Assembly: GCA_016194905.1 (NCBI GenBank)
Contig: JACQAP010000005.1
Location: forward strand, 320,313-384,312
Length of the DNA stretch: 64,000 nt
Direction of reading: 5' to 3'
Source of the DNA: Betaproteobacteria bacterium
GTDB lineage: Bacteria > Pseudomonadota > Gammaproteobacteria > Burkholderiales > JACQAP01
The notes under the pieces are model-generated. The model saw nothing but the letters and a program-made list of their open reading frames with translations, made no database searches and was not told the origin of the DNA. Within the stretch, counting starts at the first letter, position 1; each line of letters opens with the position of its first letter. Position numbers and translations under genes: made by a program. Below are positions 8,791-17,369 of the stretch, piece by piece.

Positions 8791-9552
8791 TCAGTCCGCA
8801 GTCCTGCGATCCAAGTCCTGGATCGGATCGGTCATGCCGGCGAGAACTTCCGCGACGTGCAGCACCCGAATGTTGTTGTCGCCGCGGCGACGCAATCTGC
8901 CTTCTATGTTCAACATGCAGCCGAGATCGCCCAGCACGAGCGCATCGGCCTGCGCGGACTGCACGTCCTCGCATTTGAGGTCGGCAATGCGCGAGGAGAT
9001 CTCGCCGTATTTCACCGCGAAGGTGCCGCCGAAACCGCAGCACTGTTCCGGTTGCTGCATCTCCCTGACACTCAGTCCCGCCACCTTCGAAAGCAGGACC
9101 CGCGGCTGCGTCTTTACGTTCATCTCACGCAGTCCGGAACAGGAATCGTGATAGGTGACCGACCCGCTGAACTGACCAGGTACGCTGTTTATGCGTGCAA
9201 CGTTCACCAGAAAATCCGTGAGTTCGTAGGTCTTGCGCGCAATCGCCTCGACTTCCTGGGTCAACTCGGGAAACTCGGATAGCAGCTCGGGGTAGTGGGC
9301 GCGGATCATGCCGCCGCAGGAACCCGAAGGCACGACGATGTAGTCGCAGCCGGCAAACTCCTTGAGCATTTTTTTCGCGAGGGCCTGCGCCGCCTTGCGG
9401 TCTCCGGAGTTGTACCCGGGCTGGCCGCAACAGGTCTGGCTCACCGGCACGATGACCTCGTTGCCCGCCGATTCGAGCAATTTCAGGGCGGCAAAACCGA
9501 TGCTTGGCCGCATCAAGTCCACCAGACAGGTAACGAACAGACCAACTTTCAT
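8791..9552 (-). CDS. lutA: Lactate utilization protein A (CCG-domain)
   Basis: This 253-residue member of the CCG (DUF224) family binds a special [4Fe-4S] cluster and resembles the GlcF/HdrB electron-transfer subunits. Both CCG motifs are present: CCGQPG at 41-46 and CCGFGG at 171-176, with supporting cysteines at 79 (SGSCGG) and 138 (HDSCSG). It is the promoter-proximal gene of lutABC; GGAG precedes the ATG by 5 bases. It is divergent from an IclR-family regulator across a 284-bp intergenic region, suggesting that regulator controls it. No lactate permease is adjacent in the window. Confidence 0.93.
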   Translation of the reverse strand: MKVGLFVTCLVDLMRPSIGFAALKLLESAGNEVIVPVSQTCCGQPGYNSGDRKAAQALAKKMLKEFAGCDYIVVPSGSCGGMIRAHYPELLSEFPELTQEVEAIARKTYELTDFLVNVARINSVPGQFSGSVTYHDSCSGLREMNVKTQPRVLLSKVAGLSVREMQQPEQCCGFGGTFAVKYGEISSRIADLKCEDVQSAQADALVLGDLGCMLNIEGRLRRRGDNNIRVLHVAEVLAGMTDPIQDLDRRTAD

Positions 9553-9770
9553 GGATCTCCAGAGGGGGTTTGGTGAGCGCTCGAACTCCAGCCGGCACGT
9601 CTACCGCGCCAGCCCCTTACGCTCCGACCATATTTACGGCTCTAGTAGGCAATCTGCGCGCTTCGCCCTCAGACCAGCCTCAGGCAGAGGCCGGCGCGCA
9701 TCGGGCAGACAGCGGCGCAGCGCAGCAAGGCTCGAATCATAGCATGGGCTATTTTTATGCCCCGCCGCGG

Positions 9771-9799
9771 TTGTAGCCAACCGTTTCAATATGTAAAAT
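9771..9799 (+). promoter_or_regulatory. Candidate sigma-70 promoter with overlapping imperfect palindrome
   Basis: TTGTAG (9771-9776), a 17-bp spacer and TAAAAT (9794-9799) form a plausible promoter for the IclR-type gene. An imperfect inverted repeat, TTTCAATATGTAAA (9784-9797), overlaps the -10 and could be an operator for autoregulation and for divergent lutABC control. This is pattern-based inference only. Confidence 0.4.
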
Positions 9800-9836
9800 T
9801 GCCGCATCGCACAAATCTCTGAGGGTGGAAGCAATC

Positions 9837-10616
9837 GTGGCCGAAGCCAATGGCAAGACCTCGATTCAGGTCATCGAGCGAATGATGGACCTGCTCGACG
9901 CGCTGGCGCGCAACGAAGAGCCGGTGAATCTCAAGCGTCTCGCCAGTTCCACCAGCCTGCACCCCTCGACCGCCCATCGGATTCTGAACATGATGGTGGA
10001 GTTCAGGATGGTGGACCGCATCGAACCGGGCACTTACCGCCTGGGCATACGCCTGCTCGAGCTTGGCAATCTGGTGAAATCGCGCATCAACCTGCGACAG
10101 GAGGCGCTGCCGTTCATGCGTCGCCTGCATCAGGAACTGCACGAGACGGTCAATCTCTCCGTACGCCAGGGCGACGAAATGGTTTATGTCGAGAGATTGC
10201 TGTCCGATCGCACCGCAATGCGTGTGGTACATCTGATCGGTGCGCGTGCGCCGTTGCATATCACCGCGGCCGGAAAAATCTTCCTGCTGGAAGACGGCCC
10301 GGAAAAGTGCCGGGAATATGCGCAGCGCACCGGACTCGAGGTATTCACCAAGAACACCATCCGCGACCTGGTGGCGCTGAACAAGGAACTCGATCGCGTT
10401 CGCAAGCTGGGCTATGCCCTCGACACTGAGGAGGCCGAGAATGGGGTCTCGTGTATCGGCGCCGGTATCCACGACGACGAGGGACGCCTGGTCGCGGGAT
10501 TGTCGCTTTCAGCGCCCTCCAATCGGATAGAGAAGGCCTGGTGTTCCAAGGTCAAACAGATAGCTGAAGAGATATCCCGCGCACTCGGTCATTTGCCGGG
10601 CGCAAGGGTAGCTTGA
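9837..10616 (+). CDS. IclR-family transcriptional regulator
   Basis: This 259-residue DNA-binding regulator has an N-terminal winged helix-turn-helix (about residues 8-70; VIERMMDLLDALA, LHPSTAHRILNMM) and a C-terminal IclR effector domain (about 85-250; VHLIGARAPLHITAAGK and ENGVSCIGAGI). The GTG at 9837 (MAEANGKTSIQ) is preferred because the GAGGGTGGA stretch lies at suitable spacing; a GTG at 9825 is possible but sits on that sequence. It is divergent from lutABC, so it probably responds to lactate or a related acid. LutABC operons elsewhere often use GntR-type LutR/LldR, so an IclR partner is less usual. It converges on the PBP7-type gene, 23 bp away. Confidence 0.9.
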   Translation: MAEANGKTSIQVIERMMDLLDALARNEEPVNLKRLASSTSLHPSTAHRILNMMVEFRMVDRIEPGTYRLGIRLLELGNLVKSRINLRQEALPFMRRLHQELHETVNLSVRQGDEMVYVERLLSDRTAMRVVHLIGARAPLHITAAGKIFLLEDGPEKCREYAQRTGLEVFTKNTIRDLVALNKELDRVRKLGYALDTEEAENGVSCIGAGIHDDEGRLVAGLSLSAPSNRIEKAWCSKVKQIAEEISRALGHLPGARVA

Positions 10617-10639
10617 AGGAAGTGGGGAAGCGGACCTGG

Positions 10640-11524
10640 TCAGCCGGAAATACGCAATACGTCTGCCTCGATCCAGCGTTTGATGCGATTGGCATCGGCG
10701 ATTCTGGAAAGTTTGCCCCAGGAATCGAGCAATACGATAATCACGGGCTTGTCGGCGATCATTGCCTGCATCACCAGACAACGTCCTGCCTCGCTGATGT
10801 AACCGGTCTTGGACAGGCCGATGTCCCACTGGCGGCTCTTGATGAGCCGGTTGGAATTGACATACGACAACAGGCGGTGACGGCGTCTGTCCTCGGATTC
10901 GATCTTGAACGAATCGGACGTCGTATACTCGCGAATAAGCGGATAGGTGTGCGCGGCCGCCACCATTTTGGCGAGATCTTCGGCGGTCGAGACGTTATCA
11001 GGAGTCAGTCCGGTCGGATCCTCGAAATGGCTGTTGACCATCCCCAGCTGGGCGGCTTTCTGATTCATCGCAATGACAAATGCCTCGGTGCCGCCGGGGA
11101 AGCTGCGCGCGAGCGCTGCGGCAGCACGATTCTCCGAAGCCATCAGTGCCAGTTTCAGCATCTCGGCGCGCATCAGCGTCGTTCCGACCTGCAACTTGGA
11201 ACGTGAACCTTTCTTGCGATCGACATCGGTCTTGTCGATGTCGATGGATTCCAGCAGCGGCAAGCCGGAATCGAGTACCACCATCGCCGTCATCAGCTTG
11301 GTAATCGATGCGATTGGCATGATCTGGTCGACATTCTTGGCGAACAGCGGCTCCCCGGAATCCTGGGCAAGCACCAGAACCGCGCCGGATCGGAGCCGTA
11401 AGGCCACCGGTTTGGCGGAGAAATGGGATTGCTTGACCCCCGTCTGAACAATGCCGCCAGCCGCAAGGGCCGGCAAGCCGCAGGCAGAGAGGTAAAGACA
11501 CAGGAAGCCAAGGATCGCTTTCAT
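10640..11524 (-). CDS. pbpG: D-alanyl-D-alanine endopeptidase, PBP7-type (peptidase S11)
   Basis: This 294-residue low-molecular-mass penicillin-binding protein cleaves D-Ala-mDAP cross-links in periplasmic peptidoglycan. The three active-site motifs are SITK (Ser73, Lys76), SEN (130-132) and KTG (239-241), preceded by the S11-type segment DQIMPIASITK. The N-terminus is a signal peptide (MKAILGFLCLYLSACG, then ALAAGG). LSAC resembles a lipobox with Cys15, so the protein could be lipid-anchored, though signal-peptidase-I cleavage after ALAA is equally possible. The start at 11524 is chosen because it places the signal sequence at the N-terminus. The upstream region to 11807 is unusually AT-rich. 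Confidence 0.88.
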   Translation of the reverse strand: MKAILGFLCLYLSACGLPALAAGGIVQTGVKQSHFSAKPVALRLRSGAVLVLAQDSGEPLFAKNVDQIMPIASITKLMTAMVVLDSGLPLLESIDIDKTDVDRKKGSRSKLQVGTTLMRAEMLKLALMASENRAAAALARSFPGGTEAFVIAMNQKAAQLGMVNSHFEDPTGLTPDNVSTAEDLAKMVAAAHTYPLIREYTTSDSFKIESEDRRRHRLLSYVNSNRLIKSRQWDIGLSKTGYISEAGRCLVMQAMIADKPVIIVLLDSWGKLSRIADANRIKRWIEADVLRISG

Positions 11525-11741
11525 TCGAAATCCGCCCCGAAACTTATAATCTATGATGTTTTTCAGATAATAAATCCCGACGTACGATACAGCCCCGGCG
11601 AGATTTCCTGCGGCCATGGCCAAACTGCGGTGTCCACGGTCAAAACAGTAAGCAACATATCAAAAATAAATTCAAAAATCAAGGAGTAAGGGAAGACTTT
11701 CAATAAGTCCTTGAACTTTAATGCCTGGCGCATTCATTCTC

Positions 11742-11769
11742 TGCATATTTCCTATAGAAATATCATGCA
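11742..11769. repeat. Imperfect inverted repeat in the AT-rich 11525-11807 intergenic region
   Basis: TGCATATTTC and GAAATATCATGCA form a stem around a 5-base loop with one bulged C. There is no following T-tract, so it is not a classical intrinsic terminator. It lies about 40 bp past the end of the ABC transporter gene and could be a weak terminator or an operator upstream of pbpG. The remaining intergenic sequence holds no gene that I can support. Confidence 0.35.
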
Positions 11770-11807
11770 ACCAACGGCGAGTACACGCAAATCTTGAGGT
11801 ATGCGCC

Positions 11808-13637
11808 TCAGGCGACGCCCACAGTCAGCGCCACCAATTCTCCAACCCTTTCTTCCTCCTGCTGCAAGGCCCACATGTGGGCATAGGTGCCGGCCTGCCC
11901 GAGAAGATCACGATGACTTCCGCGTTCAACGATGCGCCCCGACTCCATGACGAGGATCTGGTCGGCATCGATGATGGTCGACAGGCGATGGGCAATGGTC
12001 AGCGTGGTGCGACTGGCGGAGATGCGCTTCAGTTCGGCCTGGATGGCCTTCTCCGACTTCGAATCGAGGGCAGAGGTCGCCTCATCGAAAATCAGGATCT
12101 TCGGATTCTTGAGCAGGGCGCGGGCAATGGCGACACGCTGCTTTTCACCGCCCGAGAGCTTCAGGCCGCGCTCGCCCACCATGGTCTCGTAATTGTCGGG
12201 CAGGGATTCGATCAAATCATGAATATGCGCTGAACGCGCTGCATCCATGACCTGATCGCGCGTCGCCAGCGGATCGCCGTAGGCGATATTGTAGTAGATC
12301 GTATCGTTGAACAGCACGGTGTCCTGCGGAACGATCCCGATCACCGCGCGCAGGCTCCTCTGCGTCACGTCCCGGATTTCGATGCCGTTGATCGTAATCC
12401 GCCCGCCGCTCACGTCGTAGAAACGAAACAACAGTCGCGCCAGGGTGGATTTGCCCGATCCGCTCGCACCCACCACGGCAACCGTGTGCCCGGCGGGAAT
12501 CTCGAAGCTGACTCCGTGCAGAATCGTCCGGCGCGGCTCGTAACTGAAATCCACCTTCTCGAATCTCACGGTCGGCAGATCAGGCGCGAGATCGGTCGCA
12601 TGCGCGGAATCCTGCACTTCGCGGTTCTCCGAAAGCAGCCGGAACATCTTGTCCATGTCGACCAGCGACTGCTTGATTTCCCGGTACACCATGCCCAGAA
12701 AATTGAGCGGAATGTACAGCTGGATCAGCAGGCCGTTGACCAGCACCAGATCGCCGAGCGTCAGCTTCTGGCCCACCACGCCCTGTGCCGCCAAAATCAT
12801 CAGCGCCGTGACTGCGATGGCGATAACCAGGCTCTGGCCGATGTTGAGCGCGCCGAGCGAGGCCTCGTTCTTTACGTCTGCGGATTCGTATTTCTGCAGG
12901 CTTTCGTCGTAGCGGCGCGCCTCGAATTCCTCGTTGTTGAAGTACTTCACCGTCTCGTAGTTCAGCAGACTGTCGATCGCGCGGGTGTTGGCCTTGGCAT
13001 CGAGTTCATTGGCGCGCCGGCGGATGTCCATGCGCCACTCGGTTACCGAGATGGTGAAGCCCAGGTAGATCACGACCGCGGCTATGGTGATCGCCATGAA
13101 GCGCCAGTCGAATTTGGCAAGCAGAACGAACGCGACCAGACTGAATTCGATGATTACCGGGATGATCGAAAACAGCATGTAGCTCAGCAGCGTCGAGATC
13201 CCGCGCGTGCCGCGTTCGATGTCGCGAGACACCCCGCCGGTCTGGCGTTCGAGATGGAAACGCAGGCTCAGGCTGTGCAGGTGCCGGAACACCTGCAGCG
13301 CGACACGGCGGATGGCGCGCTTCGCCACGCGCACGAATACGATGTCGCGCAATTCGGCGAACAGCGTCGTGGAAAGCCGCAACAAGCCGTAGATAGCCAG
13401 AAACGCGAACGGCAGCACCAGCACAGCCTGCTTCGCATCCATCGAGTCGATGATTTCCTTCATGACCAGCGGCACACCCACATTGGCCAGCTTCGCGGCC
13501 GTAAGGCAAAGCAATGCCGCTGCCACCCGCCCTTTGAATTCCATGAGGAAGGGCAGCAAAGTGCGTATGGTTTGCCAGTCGTTACGACGCCAGACGGCAG
13601 CTTCAGGAGACCGCGGAGCGGGAGCAGGTTTGTTCAA
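11808..13637 (-). CDS. Atm1/HMT-type ABC exporter (fused permease-ATPase)
   Basis: This 609-residue ABC half-transporter has six membrane helices (about residues 30-325) followed by the nucleotide-binding domain. Visible motifs are Walker A GASGSGKST (390-398), signature LSGGEKQ (494-500), Walker B ILIFDEA (514-520) and the switch His in IAHRLST. The segment NYETVKYFNNE (226-236) is a hallmark of the Atm1/ABCB7/HMT1 subfamily, which exports glutathione-linked compounds or metals; bacterial Atm1 confers heavy-metal resistance. It probably works as a homodimer in the inner membrane. It is monocistronic here and divergent from a small membrane-protein gene. Confidence 0.92.
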   Translation of the reverse strand: MNKPAPAPRSPEAAVWRRNDWQTIRTLLPFLMEFKGRVAAALLCLTAAKLANVGVPLVMKEIIDSMDAKQAVLVLPFAFLAIYGLLRLSTTLFAELRDIVFVRVAKRAIRRVALQVFRHLHSLSLRFHLERQTGGVSRDIERGTRGISTLLSYMLFSIIPVIIEFSLVAFVLLAKFDWRFMAITIAAVVIYLGFTISVTEWRMDIRRRANELDAKANTRAIDSLLNYETVKYFNNEEFEARRYDESLQKYESADVKNEASLGALNIGQSLVIAIAVTALMILAAQGVVGQKLTLGDLVLVNGLLIQLYIPLNFLGMVYREIKQSLVDMDKMFRLLSENREVQDSAHATDLAPDLPTVRFEKVDFSYEPRRTILHGVSFEIPAGHTVAVVGASGSGKSTLARLLFRFYDVSGGRITINGIEIRDVTQRSLRAVIGIVPQDTVLFNDTIYYNIAYGDPLATRDQVMDAARSAHIHDLIESLPDNYETMVGERGLKLSGGEKQRVAIARALLKNPKILIFDEATSALDSKSEKAIQAELKRISASRTTLTIAHRLSTIIDADQILVMESGRIVERGSHRDLLGQAGTYAHMWALQQEEERVGELVALTVGVA

Positions 13638-13729
13638 GTCAGGGAAATGCCGAAACCGAAGCGGCTTCGATATGGGAAATGTAATACGGCCGGGATTTTT
13701 GTTGACATGACAGTATGCGGCATGGACAG

Positions 13730-13759
13730 TTCAAACTCTACCCATTGATACTGTATATT
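13730..13759 (+). promoter_or_regulatory. Candidate promoter for the 13857 membrane-protein gene
   Basis: TTCAAA (13730-13735), an 18-bp spacer and TATATT (13754-13759) lie in the AT-richer gap between the divergent ABC exporter and the plus-strand membrane-protein gene. A TTGACA is also present about 30 bp upstream (13702-13707) but has no good -10 at 16-18 bp. Low confidence. Confidence 0.3.
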
Positions 13760-13856
13760 GATTCGCCTGTGGCGCGGCACCGCGGCTGCACTGCTTGCGT
13801 GGTTCTGCCGGCTCAAATCCGCCTCTAATTCGCATGCCGGGAGTGAATACTCGATC

Positions 13857-14291
13857 ATGGCTGCCGTTGCTCGCTGGTTGTTCGGTTTGCTGGTCGTCTT
13901 CGTCTTGTTGTTCGCCGCGTACACTTGGTTGGTGCTGAGCTGGAGCTATTCGGTCGGCGAGCGCGCAGGCTACGTGCAGAAATTGTCGAAGAAAGGCTGG
14001 ATCTGCAAGACCTGGGAAGGCGAACTCGCGCTGGTGACCATGCCAGGAACGGTGGCGGAAAAGTTTTTCTTCAGCGTGCGCAATGAAGCGACTGCGGAAC
14101 AGATCAACCGCTCCATAGGGCGCCGCGTCTCTCTAGACTACGAAGAGCATATCGGCGTGCCGTCGAGCTGCTTCGGCGAAACCGGCCACTACATCACCGG
14201 CGTCAAGATCATCGAGGAACCGGCCCCGCTATCTCCCGTGCCGGTGCAGCCACCCCCACCGCAATCATCGCCCGCGCCTGCGAAGCAGTAG
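13857..14291 (+). CDS. Conserved small membrane-anchored protein of unknown function
   Basis: This 144-residue protein has one N-terminal membrane segment (WLFGLLVVFVLLFAAYTWLV) followed by a soluble domain containing YSVGERAGYVQKLSKKGW, CKTWEGELALV and FFFSVRN, and a Pro-rich tail (PVPVQPPPPQSSP). This family occurs in many betaproteobacteria and, as far as I recall, is sometimes mislabelled 6-phosphogluconate dehydrogenase; nothing here resembles that enzyme (no Rossmann fold, far too short). The start at 13857 places the helix at the N-terminus. It is followed after 14 bp by the MBL-fold hydrolase gene, probably in one transcript. No function can be assigned. Confidence 0.75.
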   Translation: MAAVARWLFGLLVVFVLLFAAYTWLVLSWSYSVGERAGYVQKLSKKGWICKTWEGELALVTMPGTVAEKFFFSVRNEATAEQINRSIGRRVSLDYEEHIGVPSSCFGETGHYITGVKIIEEPAPLSPVPVQPPPPQSSPAPAKQ

Positions 14292-14305
14292 AAAACGCAT
14301 TCACG

Positions 14306-15208
14306 ATGCTGCCGTCTTCCATCCGCGTCATCGTCCGCGACTGGCTGAACGCCAATCACATCGTGCTGATCGGCCGCCAGCGCGCGGTGCTGATCGACAG
14401 CGGCTACGGCCGCGATGCGGCGCATACGCTGTCCAAAGTTTCCGAGATCCTGGCTGGCAGACCCCTGGACTGGCTGGTCAATACCCATTGTCATTCCGAC
14501 CACATGGGCGGCAACGCAGCGGTACGCGGTGCGCATCGTTGCCGAGTCAGCATTCCGCGGGATGAAGCACCCCTGATCGATGCCTGGGATGAACATGCCT
14601 TGTGGCTGTCCTACGCCGACCAGCGTTGCGAACGTTTTTCCTTCGACGACACCGTCGCCCCGGGCGACGAATTCGACTGGGGAGACTTGCATTGGCGTGC
14701 GATCGCCGCGCCCGGTCACGACATGGCGGCGCTGATGTTTTTCTGTGAAGAGGCCGGTGTGCTGATTTCCGGCGATGCGCTTTGGGAGAATGGCTTCGGA
14801 ATATTACTGCCCGGACCCGATCGGACTGCGCGATTGGCGGCGACGCGCGCGACCCTGGAAAACATCGCACGCCTGCCGGTGCGCACCGTGATCCCGGGTC
14901 ATGGACAGCCGTTCACCAATGTGGGCGCGGCGCTGGCGCGCAGCTCGCAGCGTCTGGCGGCTTTCGAACAGGACGAATTGCGCATGGTTCGCCACGTGCT
15001 CAAAGTCATGTTCGTATTTTCGCTGATGGATCGCCGCCGCTTGCCAGTCGATGATCTTGCGGACTACCTGGATTCGGTGCCGCTCTACGCGGATTTCAAC
15101 CGGCAGTATCTGAACCTGGATCGGACAGCACTTGCGGATCTGATCGTCGGCGATCTGGAACGCGGTGGTGCAGTGCGCCGCCTAGACGGTTTTCTGTTCG
15201 CCGCCTGA
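14306..15208 (+). CDS. MBL-fold metallo-hydrolase
   Basis: This 300-residue metallo-beta-lactamase-fold hydrolase has the dinuclear metal-site residues His61, His63, Asp65 and His66 (THCHSDHMGG), His138 (PGHD), Asp157 (ISGDALW) and His199 (IPGHGQP). The extra C-terminal helical region (about 205-300) is of the type found in glyoxalase-II-like and RNase/lactonase-like members. The sequence does not fix the substrate; thioester, lactone or phosphodiester hydrolysis are all possible. It shares a strand and a 14-bp spacing with the preceding membrane-protein gene. Confidence 0.87.
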   Translation: MLPSSIRVIVRDWLNANHIVLIGRQRAVLIDSGYGRDAAHTLSKVSEILAGRPLDWLVNTHCHSDHMGGNAAVRGAHRCRVSIPRDEAPLIDAWDEHALWLSYADQRCERFSFDDTVAPGDEFDWGDLHWRAIAAPGHDMAALMFFCEEAGVLISGDALWENGFGILLPGPDRTARLAATRATLENIARLPVRTVIPGHGQPFTNVGAALARSSQRLAAFEQDELRMVRHVLKVMFVFSLMDRRRLPVDDLADYLDSVPLYADFNRQYLNLDRTALADLIVGDLERGGAVRRLDGFLFAA

Positions 15209-15214
15209 AGCCGG

Positions 15215-15245
15215 AAAAGAAAACGGGCGCATGGGCTGCGCCCGT
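15215..15245 (-). terminator. Intrinsic terminator for the ybhP-clsB transcript
   Basis: ACGGGCGCA (15223-15231) and TGCGCCCGT (15237-15245) form a 9-bp GC-rich stem with a 5-base loop. Read on the minus strand, the hairpin is followed by a T-rich run (complement of AAAAGAAAA at 15215-15223). It therefore best serves transcripts arriving from clsB. On the plus strand it has no T-tract but may slow readthrough from the MBL gene. Confidence 0.6.
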
Positions 15246-15380
15246 ACGCAAAATGCGTAAGAACATGGCTAGGAACTGCAGGGGACCGAACCCATGAAGT
15301 CCGATCCTTGGTCTGCACGAAGATTATTGCCCGCCTGCGCCTGCGATATTGTTAAAAATTGTAAACCGCGATAGTCGCAT

Positions 15381-16544
15381 TCAAAGGAAATCGCGTGCCC
15401 GTCCGTAACTCGAAATGCCGGTGAGAATGCGCAACAGGCCATAAGCGATCCACGTCATCAGACGCGTCACCACGCCCATCTTCACCGCGTACTCTCGCGC
15501 AACCGGCTTCGCACCGGACGCGATGGCTGACTGCAAGCTGTCGCGCAGATCGCTCGCGAAGGCTTGGTTTTCCACCACGACGTTGGCTTCACGCGCCAGC
15601 AACAGGCTGACCGGATCGATGTTGGACGACCCGACCGTCGCCCAGCGTCCATCGATGACCGCGACCTTCGCATGCAGGAAACTGCGCTGATACTCGTGAA
15701 TCTCCACTCCGGCGTCGAGCAACTGATGATAGAGGGCGCGCGTAGCATAGTGCACCAGAAGATACTCAACGCGTCCCTGCAATAGCAGGACCACGCGCAC
15801 TCCACGATGTGTCGCTGCGAGCAATGCGCGGCGAAAACGCTTGCCCGGCAGGAAGTAGGCATTGGCGATCACCACTTCGAATTTCGCACTTCTGATCGCC
15901 GCGAGGTAGGCTCGTTCGATATCGTGGCGATGCCGGAAATTGTCGCGCGCCAGAAAGGCCGCCCGCCGGTCGCCGGCCGGCGGCGCGTCCGGCCGCGGAC
16001 CGATCGGCGGAGCCCAGCGCCGGCGCATATTGGTCCAGGCCGCACGCATCCACACGGCGCGCACCGCTGCGTGCATGTCCGCCAGCAGCGGACCCTGCAC
16101 GCGCACCGCGTAGTCGAAACGCGGATGAACCGGCCCTCCGGCATGAACATCGTCGATGACGTTGATGCCGCCGCAGAATCCGACCTTCCCATCGATCACC
16201 ACAAGTTTGCGGTGCAGACGCCGCAATCGCGTGCGCCTGAATTTGAACAACGAACTCTCGGGACGAAACACCAGCGATTGCACGCCCGCTTCCAGCAACC
16301 GGGGTTGCAGGTTTTGCGCAAACAGGCGGGAACCGAACCCGTCGACCAGCAGGCAAACCGCCACGCCGCGAAGTGCGGCGCGAATGAGCGCCTGCGCAAT
16401 CCTGTCGCCCGTCGCATCCGCTTCGAATATGTAAGTCTCGAGATAGATTTCGCTTGCCGCCGCGTCGATTTCGCGTTCGAGTGCCGGAAAATATTGTTCG
16501 CCGTTGCTCAGCAGATCGAGGCTGTTGCCGTCGCGAAACCTCAT
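15381..16544 (-). CDS. clsB: Cardiolipin synthase B-like phospholipase D family protein
   Basis: This 387-residue phospholipase-D-superfamily enzyme has two HKD motifs: His111/Lys113/Asp118 (HRKLVVIDG) and His291/Lys293/Asp298 (HAKVAVIDG). Each is followed by the expected GGIN and GSSNID segments. ClsB makes cardiolipin or phosphatidylglycerol at the inner membrane by phosphatidyl transfer. The C-terminus has a hydrophobic stretch (TRLMTWIAYGLLRIL) that may aid membrane association. The gene overlaps the ybhP stop by 4 bases, matching the ybhP-clsB(ybhO) order known in E. coli, and is followed by a terminator. Confidence 0.88.
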   Translation of the reverse strand: MRFRDGNSLDLLSNGEQYFPALEREIDAAASEIYLETYIFEADATGDRIAQALIRAALRGVAVCLLVDGFGSRLFAQNLQPRLLEAGVQSLVFRPESSLFKFRRTRLRRLHRKLVVIDGKVGFCGGINVIDDVHAGGPVHPRFDYAVRVQGPLLADMHAAVRAVWMRAAWTNMRRRWAPPIGPRPDAPPAGDRRAAFLARDNFRHRHDIERAYLAAIRSAKFEVVIANAYFLPGKRFRRALLAATHRGVRVVLLLQGRVEYLLVHYATRALYHQLLDAGVEIHEYQRSFLHAKVAVIDGRWATVGSSNIDPVSLLLAREANVVVENQAFASDLRDSLQSAIASGAKPVAREYAVKMGVVTRLMTWIAYGLLRILTGISSYGRARDFL

Positions 16545-17293
16545 ACCTTCCTGATGAGTCGCGCCGACAGCGCGATGTGGTCGGACACCCTTGACCAGGC
16601 GCGGCCGTGATGGGCGCGAGCCAGTTCGATCGAAAATCCTCGAACATAAATGCGGTCGAGATGCAGCACCGGGAGAATGGCCGGGTAACTGCGGGCGGGA
16701 CGACCAGAGGTGGTCTCGAACACCTCGGAAACGTTCAACGATTCCACGAGCGCGTCACTGGCATGCCGGCGCCAATCGTTGAAATCACCGGCGATGACCA
16801 ACGGGGCATTGGCCGGCACCAGCTTCTCGATGCGATCCTTCATCAGTGTGATCTGCTTCCTTCGCCAATGGCCAAGCAGTCCCAGGTGCACATTGATGCA
16901 ATGGAGCGTATGCGGCCAACCCGGCACCGCGATTTCACAATGCAGCAATCCGCGGCGTTCGCTGTCGTGCATGGATATGTCTTCATTGTCCCATCGGGCG
17001 ATCGGATACTTGCTGAGGATGGCGTTACCATGATGCCCGCCATCGTAGATTGCGTTCTTTCCGTAGGCAAAATCGTTCCAGATGGCATCGGCCAGGAATT
17101 CATATTGCGGCGCCGCCGGCCAGTTGTGATGGCGCTCGGAATGCTTCTGGTGCAGACCCTGCACTTCCTGCAGGAAGACCACGTCGGCTCCGATGCCGCG
17201 CAGCCTCTCCCGCAGGTCATGGACGGACATGCGCCGTTTGAACTGCGAGAACCCTTTGTGGATGTTGTAGGTAACGACCTGGAGTTTTTCCAT
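16541..17293 (-). CDS. ybhP: YbhP-like endonuclease/exonuclease/phosphatase family protein
   Basis: This 250-residue EEP-fold protein has the conserved catalytic blocks TYNIHKG near the N-terminus, VVFLQEVQG (metal-binding Glu), INVHLGL, IAGDFNDW (Asp and Asn of the active site) and SDHIALSA (the terminal catalytic His). The start at 17293 (MEKLQVVTYNI) is typical; upstream in-frame codons are not conserved-looking. It is immediately upstream of clsB with a 4-base overlap, as in E. coli. The substrate is unknown; EEP enzymes cleave phosphodiesters or phosphomonoesters, and the linkage with clsB suggests a phospholipid role by inference. Confidence 0.85.
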   Translation of the reverse strand: MEKLQVVTYNIHKGFSQFKRRMSVHDLRERLRGIGADVVFLQEVQGLHQKHSERHHNWPAAPQYEFLADAIWNDFAYGKNAIYDGGHHGNAILSKYPIARWDNEDISMHDSERRGLLHCEIAVPGWPHTLHCINVHLGLLGHWRRKQITLMKDRIEKLVPANAPLVIAGDFNDWRRHASDALVESLNVSEVFETTSGRPARSYPAILPVLHLDRIYVRGFSIELARAHHGRAWSRVSDHIALSARLIRKV

Positions 17294-17369
17294 TTTTTTG
17301 TCTCTTGTTTCGCCGAGAGCCATCCCCACACGAAGAAATTTCATGTTACAGCAGTGCCCAACCGCCGCC

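Noticed and set aside
15246..15340. tRNA-like or attachment-site-like sequence after the MBL gene
   Set aside because: No cloverleaf can be formed, and no integrase, direct repeat or tRNA remnant is nearby.
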